Origin: Aculops lycopersici
Lineage: Eukaryota; Arthropoda; Arachnida; Trombidiformes; Eriophyidae
Direction: 5' to 3'
NCBI GenBank assembly: GCA_015350385.1
Contig: WNKI01000002.1
Location: 932,491-996,490, forward strand
Length of the DNA stretch: 64,000 nt
The translations under genes and the position numbers were made by a program. Below, in pieces: positions 9,504 to 21,300 of the stretch. Position 1 is the first letter of the stretch. Every line of letters begins with the position of its first letter. The notes beneath the pieces were generated by a model. The model was given only the letters and a program-made list of their open reading frames with translations. It made no database searches and was not told the DNA's origin.

Positions 9504-12404
9504 CCGTGCTCCTGGACACAACGGAACAGAGCGCACTCGGCTGGACCAAATACCCGGACGGCGGACCGGGAACTAGAACTCCCGGTTGGGTCGAGGAGAG
9601 TTTCACCAATTTCGAGCGCAACATTAACTGGCGCTCCTTTGTGGTCTGTGATGTTGCCTTTGATAGTGTCAACAATTGGCTTTGGACTCCATTCATAGAA
9701 CGAGGCGAAGCTAATAGGTTGTATATTGAGATTAAATTTACAATGCGCGATTGCAACCTGTTCCCCCAGCGCGTGTTGTCCTGCAAGGAAACATTTGCCT
9801 TGTTATACAAGGAAATGAATGATCCCATTGAGAGTCAGTCATCACAATCTTCGGATAGACAATTAATCAATGGGATGATGAGCTCGGCGGCGAACGCGAG
9901 CTTTGCTCAATCGGACTCCTTCCAGTTGATAGATGCCATTGCGGCCGACGAGGGAAGGTTCACCTCAAATACTGATGTGGTTATAAATACAGAAATTAGA
10001 TCCATACCAGTCACCAAGAGAGGAGTTTACTTTGCCTTCCGCGATCAAGGCGCCTGTTTGTCGCTAATCAGCATCAAGGTTTACCATTTAAAGTGCCCCC
10101 AATTGAGCACCCAATTTGCTCATTTCAACGCAACGCCAACCGGAAAGGACCTCACCTCGTTGGTGGCAGTCGAGGGCCAGTGTGTTGCAAATAGTTTGCA
10201 AATTGAGCAGCCAAAAATGTTTTGCACCGCCGACGGCCAGTGGAATTCCATGTCCTCGGGTCAGTGCAAGTGTTTGGCCGGCTTCGAGCCGGCGGCCAAC
10301 GGGACCAAGTGCCAGGCTTGCTCGCCCGGTCGCTACAAGCCCTCGCTGGGCGACTCCCACTGCTTGCCTTGTCCCGCCAACTCGGCTGCACCCTTCGCGG
10401 GCGCCTCCGAGTGTAAGTGCCACGAGGGCTTCTTTCGGGCAGGTAAAGACTCGCGCTCCTCGCCCTGCACTCAACCACCTGGCCCGCCACACAATCTAAG
10501 CGCCACCTACGTGGACTCCTCCACCATCATCCTCCAATGGTCGCCACCCAAATACACTGGCGGCCGCGACGATCTCACCTACAAGCTCCTGTGCGTCGAC
10601 AACTGCGACCCGAGCTCGTCCCTAGTTAGCTCGCCGCAATTTTACACCAACTTTAGTGAGACCAAATGTATCCTAAGCGGCCTGGCGCCCAGCACCTCCT
10701 ATCGATTTGTTGTCTATGCAATGAATGGCATTAGCCAGTTAGCAATGTCAGCAGCAGCATCAGGTGGCTCAAATGTACAAAAGCAACAACCACCGCAATT
10801 CAGTGAGATCTCAGTTCAAACTGCTCGGCCAGCTCTCCAGACGGCAGGCAACACATTGAGCGCCCTGGGCAACCTTCAATTGTTGCCGGTGTTCAACTTC
10901 CGCGCCTTTCCAGGCGCCCGAGGCTCAGACATGGTGCTGGCTTGGGACGCGGCGCCAATCGGAAGTAGCTCGGACGCTGCGTCCAGTGGCCTAGATAGTG
11001 TCCTGCCATTGGATAGTTTATACAACGGAAATCTAATTGGAAGCTCCTCGGCAGCGGCAGCAACAGCAACAGGTAACACTCAGCCTTCGTTGTACGAAAT
11101 CAAGTACCAGCCGCGATACCTCCTGGCCTCGGCCATGGATTTCGGTGGACAAATGCGCCGCTCGCCCTATCCAGCCGCACTAATGGGCCTAACAGGTGTC
11201 TCGTCACCCAGTTTAGCTGCGGACGCGCCCGATACAAAACCTGCCGCTGGATTGGTCACCACAACCAATAAAGCAGTTTCAATATCAACCCTCCAGCCGA
11301 GAACCGAGTATGCGTTTCAAATTAGAGCCAAGTGGCCGCATACAAATCAATGGACTGAATTTAGCGAACCCATTTACATGTTTACAAGCAATCAAGTGCC
11401 AAGTCCCATGAGTATTATTATGCAATCGCAGCAACAACAACAGCAACGAGAAAGAGATAGAATCAACAGCAACAACAACAATCAGTTGTTACCCCCTGAC
11501 CAGATGACATTTGGATCGGATCAAATGTCGCCCTTTGCCGGTATCTCGTTTCCAAATCAAGTTTCAGGTAACTCAACAAGTGGCAGTGGAAGCTCGTCCT
11601 GGTTGGCCACAACCTTGCTAGTTTTATTGTGCGCATTAATATCACTGGTGCTGGTCTCGCTCAGTCTCATCCACTATAGAAAGTCGCCCTGTCTCCAGTC
11701 CTTGGGGGTCGCGGGCTTCGGTCAGCTGAGCGGCGGCGCCTCGTCCAATTCGACCTATGGGGGCGTGTACGGTTCGGGCGGCTCCTCGGATCTCATGGGC
11801 GGCCCGCTGGGTTTCAATAGCACAACTGGACCTGTGATTGCAAACGGACACAATAGTCTGTTTCACCATACCCTCCACCACGCCCACCCCAACCATCACC
11901 ACCACCCGACGCTGAGCTCGGGTAGCGCGGGCGGCTTGATAACTGGGAGCAACACAACGAGTCGCTCGTCATCCGGAAGCGGAAATGTGGTTCAAAACTT
12001 TATTGCCGCCACACTGCATCAAATAAGTGGAGCGAAATCAAATCACCATTCACATCAACTCAATCATAATCATAACAACAACTTCAATCACACAACACTG
12101 GGCGCCAATCAACACCACCATTTAGCTGGGGCCGGAAACACCAGCCACTTGGACGGAAAGTCGCTGTTTGCCTCGCCAACGAATGGAACAAACCAACAGC
12201 AGCAAGCGAGCGGCCAGGTAATAGTGGCGCCACCGCGCAACCACTACCACCAAACAACCATCAACCACCACTTATTTGGCCAGAACGGTAACCTGAGCCA
12301 CCAGCTGGCAAATGGTAGCCAGCAGCAGCAGCAACTGCAGCAATTACAAATGGCCACCCAGCAGCAACAGGATTTGTTCAAGTACCGAACTCTCGGTCAG
12401 CCAG
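9504..12404 (+). CDS. Eph: Eph receptor, extracellular and transmembrane exon (partial)
   Basis: One large exon opening in phase after a TAG acceptor (9501-9503) and closing at CCAG|GTAAGT (donor 12405). Numbered from V at 9506, it encodes the ephrin-binding jellyroll (about 1-200; starts VLLDTT, later LGWTKYPDG, RSFVVCDV, KRGVYFAFRDQGACLSL). A Cys-rich region follows (about 215-322; CKCLAGFEP, CSPGRYKPS, CKCHEGFF), then FN3 repeat 1 (about 325-413) and FN3 repeat 2 (about 458-628), which carries a roughly 95-residue A/S/G-rich insertion. A single membrane helix lies at about 700-724 (LLVLLCALISLVLVSLSLI) before HYRKSP. The intracellular side continues with an unusual stretch of about 240 residues rich in H, N, Q and G before the splice donor. 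Eph receptors bind membrane-anchored ephrins in contact guidance. The signal peptide is on an upstream exon not identified. The ligand-binding domain makes the family call firm. Confidence 0.93.
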
Positions 12405-15343
12405 GTAAGTCAAGTCAAGTCAAGTCAATTCCATTCCATTCCATTTTCTATTAACATTTAAAAGCTCAGCTCTTTCTCTCTCATTTTCTTTTGATGCTCA
12501 TGTCACTCGGCAGAGCATTGCGACAACTCCTGTTGTTGACAGATTTGATTGATAAGCGCAAAGAGACGGAGAGCGAGGTAAAGGGACAACCTTGAAAAGT
12601 TGAATCATTTGTCGCTAGTGGTTGCTTAAAGCTAATGCCTCTGGCTCTGGGATTAGAGCTCGTCCAATTAACCTTGCTCTCGAGTTTTGTGCACTTCGTC
12701 CCATCCGAACTCGAGTTTTACTCAAAGTTTTGCTGTTAGTTTGATGACACAACTTGTGGGTAAAGAAAAAGAGCAAATGGTCATTGTTGTTGATCACGCA
12801 AGCGGCTCAAGCTGATTGATGCACTCACCTGGCCGCTGGCTCCACTCACAGGCGCGTTGCGCGCGATAATTGGCGTGCAATCAACAAGTGGTCAGCTGTT
12901 GTCGTTGAAGTGGTCGTCCTCTGCTTCTGGCGATTCAATTTAAATTTTGTGTGAGTTTTTGTCTGTATTGCGGACGAGACACAAGCGAGCAACAAGTGGT
13001 CTGAGATTAAGAGGGAAACAAGTGACACAACAATCGGCTTAACCTTGGAACTGAAGCGAAGAGACGGGCGGCAAGTTGTCGCCGATTTTTAAGTGGCTCC
13101 TCTTCCGAAGCCAGCCAGCCAGCCAACCAACTAACACTGCGTATAACAACGCACTAACCTGACAAACGACAATGAGCTTAGTGAGTCTGTCCCCCAGGTA
13201 AACTCGAGACACTTGATCGAGTTTTTTATATGCGCATTGCGGTTGGCAGTAAATTCGTTGCGTAACACACAAGACCACTGAAAACAGACGACAACTCAAG
13301 GAACAAGAACGACAACAAGTGGTCGTCGCCGTCGTTGTTGTCTCATTTCAATTTGCTTTTGAGCTTGGCCCTGAAATTGAATCCGAAACTGAGCTTCTCA
13401 AATACAACCGACCAATCAACTGAGCAACCACCACACAGAGCGAGACCATCTCTGTCAGTGGGTTGGTTAGCTGGCGACTTGGATGAGACTTGAACTTGAT
13501 TCGCCAGCAATCCAATTCAATCACTTGCTTTGCTCGCAGGCAGCAAAGCAAGTGACGACGTGAAGCGAGGCTTGGTCTTTCTATTTTCCTGCCATGGAGT
13601 TACGCAGTCGACGGCAGCTCGCCGAGATGCCAACTTGGCCATCAATCACCTGCTCACTTGGCTGCTCCTTCTGTCTTTCTATCCCACTTGCCTCTACTTT
13701 TGCTTCTTTTGCTGCCGCCACTACATTGATACTCTTGGCTGCTGCTGCCGCCGTTGATGCTCAGAAGCGGAGAGGGAGAGATTGTAAGCATGAGATATAA
13801 CGAGCGGATGGGATGAGTCGCTTGTTGTCGGCTGCCGGTTGGTTGGCGGCCGCCAGTTGCTTGGATGCGGCTGGCCAGTGGCCATTGAAACTCCGGGGCC
13901 AGTTGGCCGTTTGGCAGGAACCGAGAACTCGTCGCTGTCATCGCCACTCGCCGCAACAACTGGACTGTGTCTGTCCGTGCCTTGGGTTTACAGGAAAGAG
14001 CAACAGGAAGCCCCTTGGATGGTCACTTGGTCTGTGCGACTGCATGTGTTTGTGCGTCGCGGTGACTCAACTAAACTCAACTCAAGTGCTCAAAGTCAAC
14101 GGCGACCAACGTCATTGAAAACGAGCTGCTCTTTTAGTCTGCAGCGGCGGCCAGTGTAATGAGCCAATGATTAATGAGCGGCTATTAAATTTAATTAATC
14201 GCCCCGAAAGTTTCAATTGCTTCTCGTCCTCCCCTATTCCAACCCAAGTGTCGAGTGTCTCGTTGTTTGGTATGGGAACCGAAGCGAGAGAAAAAGAAAA
14301 AGAGACAGAGAGAAGAATTTCTGGGACAAAATTTAAAGGAGCAGCAATCAAGAGGACAGTTTGCGTAAATCGCAAATGATTATGAGAACTCATAGAGCGC
14401 ATCAAGTGGTCGAAGTAAACTCGTGGTGCTTGCTCTGAGTTTCGTGGTATCTTTCTTTGGTCGCTCTTGGCAACCGTCAATGAGATTTTACTCGAGAGAA
14501 GAGCGAGTGAAACTCGGGTTAGTTTTTGGAGACGCGCGGTGCAACAGGTAGTCGTTGCAAAGCATCTGGAAACTCGTCGACTAGTATTCAACAAGTCGTC
14601 GGCTTGGCCAAGTCGATTCGTCGTCCCCCAACCGACTGACTAGCTTACTGACTGACGGATGAGAAGTTCATTAAGTTTGCTTGTCCATTGCATCGTTTGC
14701 GTTTTCGTCGTCTCTTCTCTTTTATCCCATTGAAGCGTACAACAAGACAGCTCTAATAGAAAGACAGCTCAACCCATAACTCACCTGTTGAAGCTAACCA
14801 AGCGACGTCCGGTCGCTAATTCACTAACTCGACTGCTTTTATAGTTGCTCTATTTACTGAAGCCGCCTTCTACTGAAATAGCTGCGCGCTTGTCGGTCAT
14901 AAAATTTGTCAACGATTTAGTCGGTCGAGCAAGGGTCTTGTGCTTGTTAAGACATGACCTCGAAGATCCGAGTGATCGACTGGTATGTCGAGATAGACAA
15001 CAAGCGCTTCAGCTCGGCGAACGTCGAGAGACAGGTGGTCCTGTTGCTCATATTGAGTGCCCCTCCGATTGCGTGTTCAATCGTGCCGATTGCTTCTACC
15101 AAAAGAGAAAAACTTTTCTTCTTCTCTCTCTCTAAACTCCATCTCGGTTTCGAACTTCAAATTTGCATTGCCTGCTCCCCATTGAAATGAATCGTGCGAG
15201 TCCCGGATCGATACCTGAAAATAGAACAAAAGAGCAATACTAACCATTGGCTCTCCTCATTCCCCTTACTTCACCTCACATGAACAACGCGCACGATATC
15301 CTAACGGGAAAAAACAAAATAAACCGATCAAACAAACAAACAG
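12405..15343 (+). other. Eph intron
   Basis: A GT-AG intron of about 2.9 kb inferred from a perfect donor (12405), a TACTAAC branch-point match (15238-15244), a pyrimidine-rich tract after it, and the first downstream AG at 15342-15343. The phase agrees: one base from the left exon plus two from the right make a Gly codon. Inside it, an ATG frame at 13594-13783 encodes a strongly hydrophobic stretch ending before GTAAGC, and another at 14954-15034 has regular codon-like composition. Both could be alternative exons but neither is recognised. Confidence 0.6.
12407..12443. repeat. tandem AAGTC and ATTCC pentanucleotides at an exon boundary
   Basis: Four AAGTC copies (12407-12426) overlap the Eph splice donor and are followed by about three ATTCC copies to 12443. 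The donor GTAAGT is itself the first part of the array. Confidence 0.85.
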
Positions 15344-15639
15344 GTGGCCAGCAAGCGTACGGATTGGGCAACCAGCAACATGATTTGCACATCTACGATG
15401 ATCTCGATAGCACTTGCGGTCCATTGCAACCGCAACAGGCAAACCAACTAAACCAACAGCAACTCAACCAACAACAGCAGCAGCAGCAGCAACTATACCA
15501 CCAAAGGCAGCAAAGTTTCACCGGCCAAATGGACAGTCAATTGGATGGAAGTATTGATAGCAACAACAGCAACAACCAAAGCCAAGCTCAAAGGATAAGC
15601 ATCGAGTCGGTTATTGGCAACCGCGGCGAGTACCTGTGA
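15344..15639 (+). CDS. Eph: Eph receptor juxtamembrane exon reaching the kinase glycine loop
   Basis: Continues the Eph frame in the correct phase. It encodes a Q/N-rich juxtamembrane segment with HIYDDLDS, comparable to the tyrosine-containing juxtamembrane motif of Eph receptors. It then encodes RISIESVIGNRGEYL, matching the start of the Eph kinase domain (R-I-S-I-E-x-V-I-G) and the first part of its glycine loop. The frame then meets TGA (15637-15639). Either a weak splice donor (GT at 15630 or 15635) joins kinase exons elsewhere, or the product ends here without a kinase. No VAIK, HRDLAARN, DFG or APE coding segment was found by eye on the plus strand to 34.4 kb. An AATAAA lies at 16153. 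Confidence 0.75.
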
Positions 15640-17065
15640 CGTCAGTCTCCCCTCTTTAGGTGAAATGATATTGATAGAGTGGCGCCACCTGTTCAAATCA
15701 AACGTGTTTGCATAGATAGAAGGTGGGATCAGCCAGGTCACTTAAGCAGTGGAGAGGCATGATGAAACGAACAATGCTACAATTTACAAATTTATAATTT
15801 ATATACTACCAAGTCTTTCCTAGTCTATGCAAGCTCAAGATTTTCGTCGTGATCATTGTCTCTCCTCCTCCATGGAGTGGTCCCATTGATAATCAAAAGA
15901 AGATCAATGAAGTCGAGTAACCAAATCACTCGTCGGCAATCAAATCCTCAAGTTTGAGTCGCAAGATTTCATCGCCAAATTGTCGCCTGAATGTTGCCGT
16001 CGTTGTCGGTGCTGTTGTCGAGGTTAATGTTAAGCTGAGCTAAAGTTAGTTGGCCGACAAGCTAGCTGTTATTTAAACTTCCCGTTGTTTGAACTTTAAA
16101 CATATAAAAACTCATAATCTCATTTAAAACACACTTGAGACACAAGACGATAAATAAATAATCCAAATCTAACGATGATCAATTGAGGTCGACAGAAGTA
16201 AAAATCGCTCACCGTCTTGCGAGTCGTCGTTTTCTTAGTCGTTGTCGTCTCTTTCGTCGTCGTGGTCGCCACTAGAGAAACTGCCTCCTTTCAATATATC
16301 ATGTGACTTTTGCTAGTTTGCTCCACATCTCCGAAAGTCCATCTCTCGCTCTCAAATCTTCTGTGGGAAGATTTGAACAGTTGTATCGCCTCCACATGTG
16401 AGAGGCTAGTCTTTAAACGTAAGGGTCTCACTAACTGAGAGTATCCACCAAAAGTATGGAACAAACAAATGACAGCAGATTATTTAGCGACTCATTAGCG
16501 GCCACTTAAGCGCACTAACTAGACTTACTTCTTCTCATCCCATTTCCAAACTCACATAGTCCCCCCTTTTCTTCTACTCTCCTCTCGATTGCGCAACTTC
16601 CTCCTCTCCCCTCTTGAGCTTGTGGTGATCACTTGAGTCAAGAATGATGAAATAAGTCGATCGCTTAGCTAGCTACTTATCCCCTAAATTATCGTTGCTA
16701 CTACTGCTGCTTCTATCACAACCCCAGCCAAACTAGCCGGTGATTTATGGTCGTGCTGATTTGCGAGCATTCAAGCGACTTCTGTGGCTTGAACTTGGTG
16801 GCCGTGAGGTTGCCGATGGTTTAGTGCCCATACTTTAGCTGCTCGTTTCCCTGATCTCTCGCTTGCCAACGTTTTTGCATAACTTGCGTCATCGTCGTAG
16901 TCGTCGCGCCGCTAACGACGCGTTTGCCCGATCAGCTCCACCATCGAGTTGGTGTTGGGAGATCGCGGCAAAGTACGTGAAAAATAGATGTGTTAGGATA
17001 GACGGAGCACGGTGGTGGAATTAGCGTGGACGATTTGTAATTAATGTAAAAGTTACAATCCTCGA
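15640..17065. other. non-coding stretch downstream of the Eph exon
   Basis: No recognisable coding exon on either strand. It contains the AATAAA at 16153, CT-rich segments near 16560-16620, and no clear repeat. It would be 3' UTR if the Eph message ends here, or intron if it does not. Confidence 0.5.
16153..16158 (+). terminator. candidate poly(A) signal AATAAA
   Basis: AATAAA about 515 nt after the in-frame stop of the Eph juxtamembrane exon. If used, the transcript would encode a kinase-less Eph receptor. The match is short and could be chance. Confidence 0.3.
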
Positions 17066-18335
17066 GGTGATAATGAGGCCGCCAAAGGGTCGTGAACCGA
17101 AAGCGAGATTTCGATCAAACTTGCGCCCTCAAGATGAGGTTTTCCTCGTGAACGAGTATTGCTAATTTGGAGCATCTGGTTCGTTCCCGTTTCCTGACAT
17201 TCCATCTAGCCCAAATAACGGTGAACCCAATTACACAATCAAATGTTATGCTTTGGGTTGAGAATCCATATTTCCTCGATTGGCTTGAAACCTCAGAGCT
17301 CAGAGAAGAAAACCGCGTTCGAAAATCACAACAAATGTCAAAGTTAAACCCATAAGAGTAATAGTAAGGTCTTAAAAGGGTTGTTGTGATATTTCCGTAT
17401 TTCTGCACTCGATCGAGCTGAAACAGGGTCTACTATGTTACAGGCTGAACTGTTCAGAAGTATGCAAAATTTGGTACATACTTCGCGTGAGGTTCACTCA
17501 GGGCCCCACCGACCACCCAGCGCCGTAAATCAGATTGTTACCTGTTCAGAAGGGCCAGCACTGTAGGATGCGCTTGGAATCGCTTGATAGAGTTTAGCGG
17601 AACTTACGAAAGGAAACCGTTTTAAGTCAGACTTGTATTCCAGAAAATATACACGATAGCAAACATTTAAGGCAACCGGATGCTCAGAATCCAACTTCTG
17701 AGTCGATTGCAGTGTTTATTTCCCTACTAGCTATCATAACTTCGGATTTACAGGTGATTTTTAGAAGCGGTTTTTTTCGCCATGTTCTGCCCAGTTTGGC
17801 GGATCGATTCCATATGCATTAAACAACGCTGGTATTCTTGAACAAGGTCCATCCGGAATCGCGGCGCTAGGTGGTCGGTGAGATCCAGAGGGTACCACAC
17901 GCGTAGTAGATACCGAAATTCGCACACATCTGCGCAGGCGTGAGGCCATCATGGCAAACCTTCCTGCGGATTGGGTAAGTGCAGGATTACGGAAATAAGC
18001 CAACAAACCTTCTGAGGCCTCATTGTCTCCTCAAAGGGTATAACTTCTGTATAACTGGTGATAAATGGATACCGTCACCGATTTTGTGTCTCGAAATCTT
18101 TTGCACATCAATATTGCATGCATTAAACAGTGGTTGCGCGATCGTTTGTCTCATATCCAAGTTTTCTGGTATTTTCATGCGTCAAACTCGGAGGATACCC
18201 GAATTGTGTAGACTTTCGGGATTAGTCTTGGCTACTAGGGAGTCTAAGTGCATCTTAAGGGTTTGGTTCAGATCATCATGGAAGGAAGGAAGTGAAAATT
18301 CTTTACACAACGCTTCCGGGGCCTAATTATCACCT
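17066..18335. repeat. 1.27 kb diverged giant palindrome (foldback/MITE-like element)
   Basis: Starts AGGTGATAATGAGGCC (17066) and ends with the near-exact reverse complement GGCCTAATTATCACCT (18320-18335). The arms can be aligned along most of their length. TGCAGAAATACGGAAATA read leftward from 17408 matches TGCAGGATTACGGAAATA at 17979. An inner CACCGACCACC(C/T)AGCGCCG occurs at 17507 and in reverse at about 17862-17880. The outer part of the aligned arms is roughly 60% identical by eye, with gaps, around a centre near 17700. Outward-reading frames of the two arms, 17408-17115 (-) and 17979-18326 (+), share MQ-YGN--T-LLRP in the same register. No obvious target-site duplication is seen. It could be an old foldback transposon, a non-autonomous TIR element, or a source of hairpin RNA. 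No transposase is recognised. Confidence 0.8.
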
Positions 18336-21300
18336 AAAATAACGTGAATTCTTAATCAGGAAAGATTTTAAAAATCTGCCGCCTTGTTTATGCTCTTCTT
18401 ATCCAAACATATCTATTTCCGATCCATGTATCCATCCTTGTTGTCTGATACACGGCCAAAGAGCATCATCGGTGCCAGACAACCGTTGGGGCTCAAGGGA
18501 ATGCATCATACGAAGCTGGCTTGAATTTGCACAGTCAACCCGCGGGACAATAGCACTATCAGCTAACAGGAAATTGATCGCCGGTACAAGTAGAATTGCT
18601 CAAAGAACCCAAGGCGATGAAATGATACAAAATTTGACCCCTTTGCAATATTTTCGTCATTCTAAGTTGAAGCTGATGCTCTTGTTGCGTGATTTAACAG
18701 TGGAAAGTCATGTGGTGAGCTTTTAGTGGCCCGCAAAGATAACTCAAATTGAATTACAACTCCCACAGCCACGAACACTTGTTGCCAGGATCGAGTTCCG
18801 GTCCAATTGGCATGGCCGCGAATCAAATCGATTCAGTGTTGCGATTCAACTCTCGTCTTCAGACAAATGGAATAAAAAATTCTCTCGCCATGTTAACGAG
18901 CACCTTCTCGCCTGTCGATCAACCAACCAACCAATCGACCCTCCAAAAATCCACTTGTTGATCGGATTGGATGCAACTAGCCGCCGGCTCAATTAGCCAG
19001 CGGCCATTTAATAGCTTGTCAGTCTTCCAGTTGCTCGGCAGCCACACTGTTTGCTGGCCGTGAACTTTAATCTCGCCACCACTGACATCATCACACAGAC
19101 ATATTGCTAATATAGTCGATGAACCACAAATACCCGCGATAGTCCATGACAAATCCGCGTACATTGTTGTCTAATATTAAACTGGTGAAGCTTTTTGGCT
19201 TCTTCGGCAACACCAACAAAAGTCCATCTGTCCGATCGATAACTATACCGACCGACGAAACAACAACAAGCAACAGGCAGTTTGTTGGCCAAGTGGGATA
19301 GAGGAGAGAGCAACGGAAAAAGAGCAATTCGGCGGTGGGGATCATAAAAGAGCAACTCCCTTTGGCGCAATAGCAATACCAAGATCGTCGCCAGTGGCCA
19401 ATTGTGGTTGTTGCCCGGACACTTGTGGATCTCATGGCCTCTTGAGCAGCACGAGAGTTGAATAATCAATTGGCACTCGCAAGTTCCACTGGCTAGCCAG
19501 ATGGACCATTGGATTGTTGTGTTAGCAACAAGCAGCAACGATAGCTGTACAATCGTTGCTACGATTTTCGCGGCAAAGTTTCGGTGGTCGATATGTTTCT
19601 CCTCTGCCTGCCGACTTGACTGTCGACAAAGTCGACGAGTTTACCGCGAGAATCCCAGAGAGGTTTTATTGGTCTCGTCGAGTTGAGTTTAGTTTTTTGC
19701 TGTTAGTTGCAATGGAAACAACTGCAAAGACACAAAACATAACAGGGCCATAAAATTTGTAAAATAATACAACAGCAACTACAACTAAACTCCGATCGGC
19801 TCCATTACAACACACACACACAAATACACAACAAACAGACTAAAAGTTTGCTGGCCAATCAAACAATTTAGTAGCTCACTTCAGCTCTAACCTGACGAGA
19901 ATATATATATAAAGTCACAGGATTTCCACTTGTTGTCGCCGCCTCCCATCTGATTCTGAGATCCATGGTCTGTTGGCGTATTTTGCGTCTCTTTTGTCGA
20001 GATCCTCGTCGTCGTCGCCGCCGCCGCTAGACTCAAAGATGCCTATTTGCTGGGATGCAAACTACACGGCAACAAACTGACACCATAACAACAGAACTAC
20101 AGACAATCGGCCGGTGGACCAAACGATTGCCTGCCTTTTTGCTCCTGGCTCGCGGAATCGGCGCGAGTTTCGTTTCTTGCAGAGTAACCGAATCGGAGCC
20201 TGAAATTAAGTGGCAACTTTGAGGCAAACAGTTTAAAATTTGATGTCTCACTTTAGGACAACAACAACAACAAAAAACTTAGCCGACCATCTGATTTCGA
20301 GTCCGAATTGCGGGCACCAGATTTGGGCCCAGTGTTATTTTATTGGCCATCCATTTGAGTGGAGCAAAGAGAGCGAAAAAGTGCGAGAGTCAAGTTACAA
20401 GCGAGTGACTCTTGCAAGTTGGCGCCCAATAAACGAATTGATTAAGTTGTTGCTCTTTTCTATTTCCTCGCCGTGGTCGTCGTTGCCACCTTCACTTGAT
20501 GCGAGTTGATTGTTCTGATTGCTCACTTGCCTATGAGGCGCGCGCCTCGCAAGTGGACATCGGCTGATACAATAGTTGATCTCTTTTGTTTCTATTGTTA
20601 TATTTATTATTGGACGCAAAGAAACAAAATAAACTAAAAACAAAGATTCTCAAAGAATCTTGCGAGTAAACCACTAGCTTGTTGCGTTCGACTTTCAACA
20701 TGAAGTAAAGTGGAGTTGAGGTTGGAGAATTGGGGCAGGCACAGGTAAACTCACAGGTTACTTGTACCTGGCCATTGAGAAAATCAGCCGACGAGTTACG
20801 GCGACTACCTGCTGCTCTTGTCGTCGCGCAGCGTAGTGGTTGTCGTCGTTTATGCAAATGACCGCAGCAAAGTCCTCGCTCTCAGCTATGATATTTAAGC
20901 GCCGAACACAATGGTCCAGTTTTTTGCTCCTTCTGTTCGTTTGCGTCGTGGTCAGCTGAGCAGTGAGATGGCCACGCCAACTAGCGCCAACTAGCTAACG
21001 AGCCGAGCAGTTGGACTGACAGAAAAGAGGAACCGAAACTAGCCCGCCGTTAGGTAGGGTTATGATTGATGGTTTGGCCGCTCAAATGGCTCGCAAGTTT
21101 GCCGCTTCGAGTTGGTGACGGCAATGGTGGTTCTCTATGGTGGAAGTGCGTTAAGCTTAGGGCTTAGGCTGTGTGGCTGCCCGGTTGGCTGGCTAGCCGG
21201 TTGGTCGGCTCACTGGTCAGTTGGTCAGCAAGCAAAAGATGCAAACTCAACGGCGGGCAGCCGCAATGAATAAATTTCTCTTCAACCAAATTCATTGAGC

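Noticed and set aside
14112..14594. 160-residue minus-strand frame inside the Eph intron
   Set aside because: No domain, and amino-acid order looks random. Frames of this length are expected by chance in such DNA.
15630..15675. Tiny intron GTACCTG...CTTTAG just after the Eph kinase start
   Set aside because: It would be only about 30 bp, too short to splice, and the joined frame stops at once.
18769..18961. Frame after a CCCACAG acceptor-like site
   Set aside because: S/N/Q composition resembles coding linkers here, but there is no partner exon and no family match. Kept only as a note in the region entry.
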